Below are positions 1-7,756 of a stretch of 41,140 nt of DNA, one piece after another. The notes under the pieces are model-generated. The model made no database searches. It had not been told where the DNA came from and saw nothing but the letters and a program-made list of their open reading frames with translations. The DNA is taken from contig SXXH01000154.1 in NCBI GenBank assembly GCA_005789645.1, forward strand, positions 1 to 41,140, given 5' to 3'. Origin of the DNA: Planctomycetia bacterium (lineage in GTDB: Bacteria; Planctomycetota; UBA1135; GCA-002686595). The position numbers and the translations under genes are program-made. Within the stretch, counting starts at the first letter, position 1; the number at the start of each line of letters is the position of its first letter.

Positions 1-2339
1 AACGAAGTCTTCTTCGGCAGGTTCGTCTGCGACGCGATCTCGCGGATGAGCTTGACCACCTCGCCGATGCCACCGCTGCTGTCGGCGAGCTTGTCCATCA
101 CGCGGCCGACCTCGCCGGCCACCGACACGGCTTCCTGCGCGACGCCTCCGGCCTCGGAGACGTTGGCGGCGATCTCCTTGACGCTCGCCAGCATCTCCTC
201 CGCCGCTCCGGCGACGCTTTGCAGGTTGGCGTCCACCGCGCCGGCCGCGCGGGACAGCACCCTGGCCTGCGCGGCGGTCTCCTCCACGCTCGTGCCGACA
301 TCGCCAGAGGCCTTGGCCAAGCCGCTGGCAGCCGCGTGCAAGCTGCGCGAGCTGCCCGAGATCGAACCCAAGGCCTCGCCCATGGCCATCACGGCTTGGT
401 TGAGCGATTCCTTCACGCGCGCATGGTCGCCCTTGTAGTCGCCTCGCACGCGCGCCGTGAGGTCGCGACCACCGAGCCGCTCCAGCACCGCGCGCGACTC
501 CTCCATGGGACGAGTCGTGCGCTCGAGCATGCCGTTGACGCCTTCGCACAACTGGCGGAAACCGCCCTGGAAGGAGCCCGCGTCCGCGCGCCGCGACAAG
601 TCCCCGCGTCCGGCAGCCTCCACCAACGCACCTGTCTCGGACAACAGGCGCCTCAGGGTGTCCACGGTCGCCGCCAGCGCTTGGCGCATGCGCAAGTACT
701 CGCCTTGCCCATCGGCTTCCAATTCCACGTCGAGGTCTCCGACCGCGACTCGTTGCATGGCCGCGCTGCACTCGGCCACGGGGCCGGCGACTCCAGCCAG
801 CATCAGGTTCAAGCCTTCGCACAGCTCGCGATAGCCGCCCTCGTACTCCGTCGCGTCGGCCCGCGCGTCGAGGCGGCCTTCGCGCGTGGCCTCGATCAAG
901 GCGCGCGTGTCCTCCAAGAGCCTGCCGAGCACCTTGGTGGTCTCCTCCAACGCGGCGCGGATCGGACGCAGTTCACCGGGGAACTCGCCCTCGACGCGAG
1001 CATCCACCTGGCCGCGCGCGATGCGCTCGAGCGTGCGCGCCGTCTCCCGCAGCGGTTCGGCGATGGAGGCGAACATGGCGTTCAAGCCCTCGATCTGCTC
1101 GCGATAGCAACCCGCGAAGCGGCTGGCATCCGCCTGCGAGGACAGTTCCCCGCGGCGCGAAGCCTCGATCAAGGCGTGGGTCTCGTCCATCACGCCCTTG
1201 AGCACGGCCGTCGTGGAGTTCAACGACTTGGCCATCTCGCCCAACTCGCCGGCGGCGTCTTCGTCGAGGCGGATGGAGAGATCGCCCCGCGCGATGGCGC
1301 CGAGCGCCTCGGCCGTGCGCTTGACGGGCACCGAGATGGACAGGGCCACCTTGCGCGAGACCCACAGGATCACGATGGCCGCGCCCACGAGGAGCCCCAG
1401 CACCAACCAGCGCAACTCGTGCGCCGCGGCGAAGGCCTCGTCGGAGTCCTGCCGCACCAGCACGGTCCAACCGTGCCCGGCGAAGCCCAAGGCGCCCTTC
1501 GAGGCCGCGTAGCCGTTGACCTGCTCCACGCCGCGGCGCTTGTGCAACTCGCGCGTGAAGCCGACTCCACCCGCGCCACCTGCCCGCGCCGCCTCGAGGC
1601 CCGCGTCGGCGAGGTTGAACGACAACACGGCCGTGGCGTCGGCATCGTCCAGCAGCAAGCCCTCGCGCGAAACGACCTGCGTCTCGGCGTCGATGCCCTC
1701 CTGCGCCAAGCGCGTGCGCGTCTCGACCATGATCTCGCCGACGATGCGCTCCCAGGACGCGCGGTTCGACCAAACGCGCACGGGCGCGCCTTGCGCGTCC
1801 CGCACCGGAGCCGCGAAGCCCAAGGCGAGCCCGCGCCCCCCGAGGAGCTTCGCCACCAGCGGATCCGCCTCCAGCTCGCCATGCCAAGCCTGTCCCTGCG
1901 CCACTCGCCCCGAGATGCACTCCTCGAACCACGCCTCGCCCTTGACGCTCGCTCCGATCAAGGCGCTGGTGTCGAGCGGCGTGCCGTCGTGGCGCACCGT
2001 GTTGGCGGCGACGATGCGCCCCTCGGAGTCGGCCACGATCATCAGGTCGTAGATGCCGTAGGCTTGCGTGTAGAAGTTCGCGGCGCGGCGCAGTTCGTCG
2101 GCGCCGCCTTGCGCCATCGGATTGAAGGCGAAGGCTTGCACATCGCCGTAGCGCTCGAACAAGTTGCGGTCGATCTTCTGCATCGCCGATTCGGCTTCGG
2201 CGCGCAGGCGGTTGCCCGCGTTCTCCTCGAGCACGCGACTGGACTGCTCGTAGGCGAGGACGCCGACGACGAACAAGGGGATCAGACCCAGTGCGAGGAA
2301 GGCGAGGGCCAGCCTCGTGCGAATGGAGCGCGAATTCAT
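1..2339 (-). CDS. Methyl-accepting chemotaxis protein with tandem HAMP units (3' end missing)
   Basis: Transmembrane chemoreceptor that would sense a periplasmic ligand and control a CheA kinase. Read leftward from the ATG at 2339, the frame is open for 779 codons to the window edge. Visible parts: TM1 at about residues 8-29; a periplasmic Cache-like sensor at about 30-305; TM2 at about 311-327; a canonical HAMP at about 328-380. From about 380 to 655 there is a repeating unit: an ALIEA-type helix, then GRGDLS/REGRLDAR-type linkers, then CEGLN-type helices. I read these as stacked HAMP units. The signalling helix starts near 656 and reaches the hairpin approach IREIASQTNL at 765-774. The last five codons (PKKTS) do not match the expected LLALNA hairpin tip, so the extreme edge may be unreliable. 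The family assignment is firm; the ligand is unknown. Confidence 0.93.
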   Translation of the reverse strand, partial: MNSRSIRTRLALAFLALGLIPLFVVGVLAYEQSSRVLEENAGNRLRAEAESAMQKIDRNLFERYGDVQAFAFNPMAQGGADELRRAANFYTQAYGIYDLMIVADSEGRIVAANTVRHDGTPLDTSALIGASVKGEAWFEECISGRVAQGQAWHGELEADPLVAKLLGGRGLALGFAAPVRDAQGAPVRVWSNRASWERIVGEIMVETRTRLAQEGIDAETQVVSREGLLLDDADATAVLSFNLADAGLEAARAGGAGGVGFTRELHKRRGVEQVNGYAASKGALGFAGHGWTVLVRQDSDEAFAAAHELRWLVLGLLVGAAIVILWVSRKVALSISVPVKRTAEALGAIARGDLSIRLDEDAAGELGEMAKSLNSTTAVLKGVMDETHALIEASRRGELSSQADASRFAGCYREQIEGLNAMFASIAEPLRETARTLERIARGQVDARVEGEFPGELRPIRAALEETTKVLGRLLEDTRALIEATREGRLDARADATEYEGGYRELCEGLNLMLAGVAGPVAECSAAMQRVAVGDLDVELEADGQGEYLRMRQALAATVDTLRRLLSETGALVEAAGRGDLSRRADAGSFQGGFRQLCEGVNGMLERTTRPMEESRAVLERLGGRDLTARVRGDYKGDHARVKESLNQAVMAMGEALGSISGSSRSLHAAASGLAKASGDVGTSVEETAAQARVLSRAAGAVDANLQSVAGAAEEMLASVKEIAANVSEAGGVAQEAVSVAGEVGRVMDKLADSSGGIGEVVKLIREIASQTNLPKKTS

Positions 2340-2683
2340 GTGGTGGGTGGTTGCACCGGCCTCCGCAGGTGCACTTTTGTGGTGCGACGCCCGTGGACGG
2401 GCGCATGGTGGTGGTCGCGCCAGTCCCATCGGTGCGTCCACGGCGGCGACTTGAGCGGCCGCGAGTTCCAGGCTGGATGGCGGCGTTTCCCGGGTCGTTC
2501 GTTCCCGGCCGCGGGAGGAACATGCAGCGCCACCCAAGGCGCGATGGAGGAAGTGCGGAGGTGATCCTGCGCACAGCGCGCGACTCGACTAGGGCGTGAC
2601 GCGAATGTCCGCGACGCGCACGCGACGGCCCAATCACATCCTGCGCGGCTCGGCGCTGGTGCCGGCCCGCAAGAACGACACAC
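2340..2683. other. Divergent intergenic region without a gene
   Basis: This 344-nt stretch separates the leftward chemoreceptor from the rightward barrel protein and must hold both promoters. I see two small inverted repeats. One has arms TGCACC and GGTGCA near 2352-2373, in the chemoreceptor leader. The other is CGCCCGT-GG-ACGGGCG at 2388-2403. I see no convincing -35/-10 pair, riboswitch or small ORF with a coding signature. Confidence 0.5.
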
Positions 2684-3334
2684 ATGCACTTGATCGCCCT
2701 CTGCCTGCTAGCGCAGGCCTCGACCGCCGCCACGATCCCCGATCCAGCCTTCGTGCAACCCGCGGGCGCGAGCATTCGCGCCACGCGCGGCCTCGCCGAA
2801 GGGAGCTCCGACGAACGCCTTTGGACGATCGACCTGCTGGTGGGAAGTCGGGCCTTCGACGAAGACGACTGGGCCCCGGTCGACACTCAGACTTCGCTGG
2901 GCGTGCTCGTCACGCGCCGTATCGGCGAGGAAGGTTGGGCCATCGAAGTCGGCGCCTCGACTTCCAACGACGACGCGCGGCTCACCGACGGCGTCGACGT
3001 GCTCAAGTTCGAAGCGGAGTTCGTCGAAGCCAGCCTCGCGGGCCGCTACATCATCGACATCCCGGACTCGCGGTCCGAGGCCTACTTCGCGCTCGGCGTC
3101 GCCTGGCAGGACAGCACGATCAAGGCTCGCATCCTCGGTGGCGGCCCGTCGATGGAGGAATCCGAGTCGAGCATCGGGGCCCTGCTCGGGTTGGGCGTCG
3201 GCTGGCGCGCCACCGACGTGCTGCGCCTCGGCCTCGACCTGCGCGGCGTGCTGGGCTCGGAAGCCGAGTTCGAGGGCATCGACATCTCGACCGACTACGC
3301 GCAGGTCGGCGTGTTCATCGGCGCCGCGTTCTGA
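2684..3334 (+). CDS. Small outer-membrane beta-barrel protein
   Basis: A 216-residue exported protein. The N-terminus is a short signal peptide (hydrophobic residues 2-15, cleavage probably after AST-A near residue 15). The mature part alternates short amphipathic strands and turns, for example the strand runs ending in GVLVTRRI, AEFVEASLAGRYI and AYFALGVAW. It finishes in ...VFIGAAF, a terminal aromatic residue as expected for BamA-dependent barrels. The length fits an eight-strand OmpA/OmpW-like barrel, but I do not recognise a specific family. The ATG at 2684 opens directly into the signal peptide. It is convergent with the lipoprotein gene at 3354. The function is unknown and could be structural or solute passage. 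Confidence 0.75.
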   Translation: MHLIALCLLAQASTAATIPDPAFVQPAGASIRATRGLAEGSSDERLWTIDLLVGSRAFDEDDWAPVDTQTSLGVLVTRRIGEEGWAIEVGASTSNDDARLTDGVDVLKFEAEFVEASLAGRYIIDIPDSRSEAYFALGVAWQDSTIKARILGGGPSMEESESSIGALLGLGVGWRATDVLRLGLDLRGVLGSEAEFEGIDISTDYAQVGVFIGAAF

Positions 3335-3343
3335 CGCGGCGCC
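3320..3343. terminator. Hairpin terminator between convergent genes
   Basis: A perfect inverted repeat with 9-bp arms (GGCGCCGCG at 3320-3328, CGCGGCGCC at 3335-3343) and a 6-nt loop that contains the TGA stop of the barrel gene. There is no T-tract. The 19-nt gap to the next stop codon leaves no other place for a terminator, so I read it as bidirectional. Confidence 0.55.
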
Positions 3344-3353
3344 ACGAGCACGT

Positions 3354-3761
3354 TCAGTCGAAGCGGCCGGCCAGCACGCCACCCTGGCCGCCGCTCGTCG
3401 TGTAGCGCGCTTCCCAGAGCGAACGCGACAACTCGGCGCCATGCGCGAAGTCGATGGGCTCCACGCGAAGGTGCGAACGCGGTTCGAGGCCTTCGACCAG
3501 GAACTCGCGCACGGGCTCTTCTTCGCCGCGCTGGCCGTCGCCGTCGAGGTCCTGCCACACGATCAACGTGCACGAGGAGAGCTTGGTGGCGCCGCTCGTC
3601 TCGCGCACTTCGAACCAGGAGACGCGCGATTCGACGATGGGCCCTCGATCGCAGCGCACGACGGCGCCGTCGGAGGTGGTCGAGACCTTGCCCCAGCGTG
3701 GTCCGGAGCACGAGGTGGCGAGGCATGCGAGCAGCACGGAGAGCGTCATGGTGGCGTTCAT
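3354..3761 (-). CDS. Small lipoprotein of unknown function
   Basis: A 135-residue protein. I chose the ATG at 3761 because it puts a hydrophobic segment (residues 5-17) directly before a lipobox ending LATSC, so Cys18 would be lipidated. An in-frame upstream start at 3863 would add 34 basic residues that look non-coding. The mature part has a DLDGDGQRGEEEP loop near residues 75-87, like calcium-binding DxDxDG loops. The rest reads as short beta strands, and I recognise no named domain. It lies 91 nt from the photolyase stop on the same strand. Location is probably the periplasmic face of a membrane; the role is unknown. Confidence 0.65.
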   Translation of the reverse strand: MNATMTLSVLLACLATSCSGPRWGKVSTTSDGAVVRCDRGPIVESRVSWFEVRETSGATKLSSCTLIVWQDLDGDGQRGEEEPVREFLVEGLEPRSHLRVEPIDFAHGAELSRSLWEARYTTSGGQGGVLAGRFD

Positions 3762-3852
3762 GCCAGCCGAACATAGGTGGTGGCGTGGGCGCTTGTCGAG
3801 CCTCCTGGCGCGGACTCGCGCGGCGGCCAGGCGACAGGTGCCGCTCGCGTGC

Positions 3853-5529
3853 TCAGTCCGCATCGAGCGCGTCGAACAAGCCCGCCTGCCGCGGCGCTTC
3901 CCCTCTCGCCTCCTCGGCGCTTGGCACGCGCGAGCGCTTGGTTCCCGCGCGTCGTCGCGCGCCCGCGGGTCGCTTGCGGCTTCCGTGCCGCGCCAACACC
4001 TCCTTCGATTCCGCGCGCACCGCCGGATCGCGCCGCAGCGCGGCGAAACGGGCGCGCGCCTCCGCGATGGCGAGCTTGTGGTCGACGATGGGCGCGGGGT
4101 AGTCGCGGCCCACGCGGCAACCGGCGGCTTCCTGCTCGGCGCGCGTCATCAGGTGCGGCTCCGACAGGTGCTCGTCGGGAACGCCGGCGAGTTCCGGCAC
4201 GAAGCGGCGGATGAACTCGCCACGCGGATCGTGGTCTTGCGCCTGCTTCGCCGGCGAGTACATGCGCAGCGTGTTGATGCCGGTCGTGCCGCTTTGCATC
4301 TGCGCCTGCGCGTAGTGGATGCCCGGCTCGAAGTCGAGGAACTGCGCGCCCAACCACCTGGCCGGCTCGCGCCAATGCAGCCACAGGTGGTACGCCGCGA
4401 ACGACATGAGCATGGCTCGCATGCGGAAGTTGAGCCAACCGCTCGCCACCAAGGAGCGCATGCACGCATCGACTATCGGATAGCCGGTCGCGCCCGCCTT
4501 CCACGCCTCGAAGCGCGCCGCGTCGAACTCCGCCTCGCGCAAGCCGTCGTGGCCCGAGTGCAAGTTGCGCAGCTCGAGATCGGGCTTGTCCTCGAGCTTC
4601 TGCATGAAGTGGCAGTGCCAATGCAAGCGCTGCGCGAAGGCCGACAGCGACCGCCTCCAGCGCAGGAGCTGGGCCACTTCCGGCGAGGCGGTCGCGGCCG
4701 AGATGCGCTTGCGGCCCGGCTCCGCGCCGCGCGTCGCCGCGAGGCGGTCCTCGAGTTCGTCGAGGCGCGCGCGCGTCGCCTGCCACACCGAGCGCATCGA
4801 GATGGCGCCGAAGGCGAGGTGCTCGGACAAGCGCGAGCAACCCGCGCGCGCCGGCCCAGGCGCCGACATGGCTGGCACGTAGTCGAGGCCGCGCTGCTCG
4901 AGGAAGTCCTCCAGCACGCGCCGCGCCGCGGCCTCGCCGGCCCGACCATGGTTCGACCACCCGGCGTCGCCACGCCAACGCGCCACCACGCCCAGCACCT
5001 CGCGCTCGGGCACGGGGTCGGGGGCGCGCGCGAGGCGCCACTGCGGGCGCACGACCAGGCGCGACTCCTCGGCTTCCATGCGCCCGCTCCACAAGCGCGC
5101 CCAACCGTCGCGCGACTTGAGTCGACGCACCACGCCGGTCTGCGGCAGTTCGCGCCACTCGACGCCAGCTTCGCGCGCCCACTCGCCGACGCGCAGGTCG
5201 CGCGCGAACGTCGCCAGGAGCCCGGTCTCCTCGTGGCTCCACAACCGCGCGAAGGGCAGCTCGCGCCGCAGTTCGGCGAACACGCGCGGCACGCTGCCCG
5301 TGCGCAGGAGGAGCGGGATGCCGCGCCGCGCCAACGCCCGCGACAGCTCGCGCAACGCCTCCAACTGGTAGGCGAGATGCTGCCCGTCGAACTCCGCGGA
5401 CTGGAGCACCTCGGGCTCGAAGACGTGCAGCGCGACCACCGGTCCGCGCCTCGCCGCCTCGGCGAGCGGCTGGTGGTCGCCCACGCGCAGGTCGCGCTTC
5501 AACCAGACCAGTTCGACCCTGCCTTCCAC
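3853..5529 (-). CDS. phr: Deoxyribodipyrimidine photolyase / cryptochrome family protein
   Basis: Flavoprotein that would use blue light to reverse UV pyrimidine dimers, or act as a cryptochrome light sensor. The 558-residue product has an N-terminal photolyase alpha/beta domain beginning ELVWLKRDLRV (about 1-135) and a C-terminal FAD-binding domain (about 200-500). Hallmarks are HWHCHF, a GYPIVDACMRSL block, WLNFRMRAMLMSF, the DFEPGIHYAQ region and a GINTLRMYSP segment. This pattern resembles class I-like cryptochrome/photolyases more than the FeS family found at 24729. The last 50 or so residues are an Arg/Lys-rich extension beyond the normal fold, perhaps extra DNA contact. The start is a GTG at 5529, placed at the usual distance before the first strand. 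It is divergent from a WYL regulator across 247 nt of operator-rich DNA. Dimer specificity cannot be told from sequence. Confidence 0.93.
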   Translation of the reverse strand: MEGRVELVWLKRDLRVGDHQPLAEAARRGPVVALHVFEPEVLQSAEFDGQHLAYQLEALRELSRALARRGIPLLLRTGSVPRVFAELRRELPFARLWSHEETGLLATFARDLRVGEWAREAGVEWRELPQTGVVRRLKSRDGWARLWSGRMEAEESRLVVRPQWRLARAPDPVPEREVLGVVARWRGDAGWSNHGRAGEAAARRVLEDFLEQRGLDYVPAMSAPGPARAGCSRLSEHLAFGAISMRSVWQATRARLDELEDRLAATRGAEPGRKRISAATASPEVAQLLRWRRSLSAFAQRLHWHCHFMQKLEDKPDLELRNLHSGHDGLREAEFDAARFEAWKAGATGYPIVDACMRSLVASGWLNFRMRAMLMSFAAYHLWLHWREPARWLGAQFLDFEPGIHYAQAQMQSGTTGINTLRMYSPAKQAQDHDPRGEFIRRFVPELAGVPDEHLSEPHLMTRAEQEAAGCRVGRDYPAPIVDHKLAIAEARARFAALRRDPAVRAESKEVLARHGSRKRPAGARRRAGTKRSRVPSAEEARGEAPRQAGLFDALDAD

Positions 5530-5614
5530 GAGCCGGAGTACGAAGCGGGGAAGGGCGCGGATGTCCGGAGGGCACCCGCGGCTGAACCGGACTGGAACCT
5601 CCGCACGCGCACTC

Positions 5615-5674
5615 TGGCGATCTGCGCGGCTTTGGCGATTTGCAAGCGCAAATCGTTTGCCTGCAAAAAATCGC
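5615..5674. promoter_or_regulatory. Operator cluster between photolyase and WYL regulator
   Basis: In otherwise GC-rich DNA this 60-nt stretch carries repeated GCGAT(T/C)TGC elements. There is a direct repeat TGGCGAT(C/T)TGC at 5615-5625 and 5633-5643. There is a perfect inverted repeat CGATTTGC-AAGC-GCAAATCG at 5636-5655, then TTTGC-CT-GCAAA at 5656-5667. The pattern closes with AAATCGC at 5668-5674, which mirrors the first GCGATTT. Several overlapping half-sites of one sequence between two divergent genes are what an autoregulator binding site looks like. The WYL protein is the obvious candidate ligand. This is inference from position and symmetry. Confidence 0.6.
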
Positions 5675-5776
5675 TAGGTGGCTGCATTTGAAAGTCCCAC
5701 TTGCTTGTCCGCATCGCCTGCCGATTTGCGCTTCCCGGGCTGGAGAGGCATGCGGCCGCTCCGCGTGCCCGTTCCG

Positions 5777-6880
5777 ATGCCTCAGCTCCGTCCCTACTCC
5801 GCCGGAGACGGCGAGTACCTCGCTCGCTGGAAGCGATTGCTGCACGTCGACCTCCGCCTGCGCGAAGGCACGCGGCCGACCGCCAAGACCTTGGCGCGCG
5901 AGTGCGGCGTGTCGATCAAGACGATCTACCGCGACATCGAGGCGTTGCGCTCCGAGTTGGGCGCGCCCATCGAGTGGGACCCCGAGCGCGGCGGCTACGC
6001 CTACCGACGCGGCGGCTTCCTGGTCCCCGCCGCGGCCCTGACCGAGCACGAGCTGTTCGCGATGATGATCGCCGAGCAGGCCCTGCACCAGTACGAGGGC
6101 ACGCCGCTCCACGGCTACCTGAAGGCCGCCTTCGACAAGGTGCTCAAGCATCTGCCCGGCGAAGCGCAGGGACGTCACAAGCAGATGGCCGGGCTGGTGC
6201 GCTTCGGCGGCCTGCCCGCCGCGATCCTGGATCCGGGAGTGTGGGCCACGCTGCTCGCCGCCACCCAGCAGCGCGAGCGCGTCGAGATCGAATACCTCAA
6301 GCCAGGCGCGCGGCAGACGACCAAGCGCTTGCTCGATCCACTGCAACTGGTCGTGCGCGACCGCGAGTGGTTCCTGCTGGCGTGGTCCATCGAGTCCAAG
6401 TCGCCGCTGACGTACTACCTGCCGCGCATCAAGTCGGTGCGGCGCACGACCGAGCGCTTCGAACCGCCGCCCGGTTTCGAGCTCGAGCGGCATTGGGAGG
6501 GCGAGTTCAATGCCCTCGAGCACAGCGGCCCCAAGCGCACCGTGGTGCTGCGCTTCCCACCCAACCACGCACACCTCGCCGACGAGCGGCCATGGGCCCA
6601 AGCCCAGAAGCTCCATCGCCATCGCGATGGTTCCGCGACGGTGCGTTTCCAGACTTCGGCGCTGTTCGAAGTACGTCGGGCGATACTGCGTTTCGGTGGC
6701 GTCGTGGAGGTGGTCTCGCCGCCGGAACTGCGGCGCGAGGTGGCTGAAGCAGCAGAGCTTCTGGCGAAGAACCACGACGATCACGAGGCCAAGAAGCCGG
6801 AGCGCAAGTCTCCGCGCGCCGGGGCGAAGCCCGCAAGCGCACGCAAGCGCAGCCGCAAGACCGGCAAGCGCGGGCACTAG
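5777..6880 (+). CDS. WYL-domain transcriptional regulator (DeoR/HTH_11 type)
   Basis: A 367-residue DNA-binding regulator. A helix-turn-helix of the HTH_11/DeoR type occupies about residues 15-70 (core TAKTLARECGVSIKTIYRDI). A WYL domain follows at about 160-240; the signature WYL is present as REWFLLAW. A WCX-like C-terminal dimerisation segment spans about 265-335. The last 40 residues are a Lys/Arg/Ala tail that may bind nucleic acid non-specifically. Some characterised WYL regulators bind single-stranded DNA or nucleotides and respond to DNA damage, which fits the divergent photolyase. The start is uncertain: I chose the ATG at 5777, but an ATG at 5750 and a GTG at 5678 are in frame. The repeats at 5615-5674 probably mediate autoregulation. 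Confidence 0.88.
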   Translation: MPQLRPYSAGDGEYLARWKRLLHVDLRLREGTRPTAKTLARECGVSIKTIYRDIEALRSELGAPIEWDPERGGYAYRRGGFLVPAAALTEHELFAMMIAEQALHQYEGTPLHGYLKAAFDKVLKHLPGEAQGRHKQMAGLVRFGGLPAAILDPGVWATLLAATQQRERVEIEYLKPGARQTTKRLLDPLQLVVRDREWFLLAWSIESKSPLTYYLPRIKSVRRTTERFEPPPGFELERHWEGEFNALEHSGPKRTVVLRFPPNHAHLADERPWAQAQKLHRHRDGSATVRFQTSALFEVRRAILRFGGVVEVVSPPELRREVAEAAELLAKNHDDHEAKKPERKSPRAGAKPASARKRSRKTGKRGH

Positions 6881-6994
6881 CCACGAGCTTCACCGACGCG
6901 TGCGACGGCCACTCCGAACGCCGGCCTGCGGCTGCCTGCGCGTCTCGATCGGCAGTCCGCAAACACTTAGGCGCGAGCTCTTGTTTCCCGCACA

Positions 6995-7022
6995 GAAGTG
7001 GCATTTTTGCGATTGCAACTTC
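6995..7022. promoter_or_regulatory. NsrR-like palindrome in the long gap
   Basis: Inverted repeat with 9-bp arms and one mismatch: GAAGTGGCA at 6995-7003, TGCAACTTC at 7014-7022, 10-nt spacer. The left half AAGTGGCATTT is nearly identical to AAGTGGTATTT upstream of nsrR (12471). It resembles the AAGATGCATTT-type NsrR half-site known from other bacteria. The interior GCGATTGCAA also resembles the photolyase/WYL repeats, so WYL binding is an alternative. A weak sigma-70-like pair, TTGCGA-N18-TACGGT, starts at 7007 on the plus strand. Confidence 0.4.
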
Positions 7023-7262
7023 CTGACACCTACGGTCTGATAGGCGCCACTCCGACGGACGCGCATTCGGGACACGTCCTCGGCCACAAGCGATCGCGCG
7101 ACGCAGCGCGGAGCTGGTCTCCAAACCACTGAAGAGCAAATACTTGAGCTGCCGGCACGGGGCCACCAACCTGCCCCGGCCGTCAAGCGCTCCCGAACCT
7201 CGCCCCCCCATGGAACAAGGACGATGCGTCGTCCTGACCGAGCCCGCGCCCGCGCCGCGGAC

Positions 7263-7307
7263 ACGGAGCGCACGCAGAGTAGCTCTCTGCTCGCGCTCCG
7301 TTTTCTT
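7263..7307 (+). terminator. Rho-independent terminator with no upstream gene in the gap
   Basis: A 9-bp outer stem (ACGGAGCGC at 7263-7271 with GCGCTCCGT at 7293-7301), a 2x2 internal loop, then a 6-bp inner stem (GCAGAG / CTCTGC) capped by a 5-nt loop. It is followed by TTTTCTT at 7301-7307. The T-tract is on the plus strand only, so it ends rightward transcription. The nearest rightward gene ends 383 nt upstream. Confidence 0.75.
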
Positions 7308-7756
7308 GATGCTGGCCCCTTTCGTTGGGCGTGCCTCCCGAGGAGTGGGAAGGAGCTCGTCGATGCGTCGGCCACAGCCACCCCCCCCAAGGCGACACCG
7401 CCCCATGGCCCCATGGGTTGTGGGCGTGGGGAGCCGCAGCGAGGAGTGTTGCCAAACACGACATCGTGAGTGGCCAGCGGCGGGTCCTCGTCGATGCACA
7501 CGAGGCGGCTGGTCCAGCCGTCTTCAAGGCCGGACACTGTGCTTGCCGCCCAAACGCGCCCTAGGGCACCGGACCCGAGTTGGAAACGCGCTAGTGGGGC
7601 TTCACCCGGCCTCGGGCAGGTCGGGAACCATGGCCCCATTTCCCCCATGAACGTCCGCGGCAGGCGTCCCGTGGCGGTGCCAGCCGGACTTCGCGGCCTA
7701 GGGCGACAATGCGAGGTCCGGATCGCGCACAACGACCGGGGCCAGCATCGGAATCC

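Larger units (their letters stand above)
6881..7756. other. 876-nt gap without a recognisable protein gene
   Basis: Between the WYL regulator and the convergent SOUL gene I find no reading frame with a protein-family signature. The frames that are open look like chance GC-rich frames. Two signals stand out and are listed separately: a palindrome at 6995-7022 and a strong plus-strand intrinsic terminator at 7263-7307. Together they could delimit a small RNA of roughly 250-300 nt, or the terminator may end a long 3' UTR of the WYL gene. I compared the gap with my memory of tmRNA, RNase P, SRP and 6S RNA signatures and saw none. From 7308 to 7756 I see nothing further. Confidence 0.5.

Noticed and set aside
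219-2564. Plus-strand open frame of 781 codons opposite the chemoreceptor
   Set aside because: Arg/His/Gly-rich antisense frame of a GC-rich gene. The minus strand shows a complete chemoreceptor layout.
3454-5691. Plus-strand open frame of 745 codons opposite the photolyase
   Set aside because: No domain signature; it mirrors the photolyase codons. It is a shadow frame.
3758-6877. Minus-strand open frame of 1039 codons
   Set aside because: Overlaps both the photolyase and the WYL gene in wrong frames, with low-complexity Arg/Ala content.
7144-7650. Small protein gene in the 876-nt gap
   Set aside because: The open frames have no family match and overlap the intrinsic terminator, which argues against coding.
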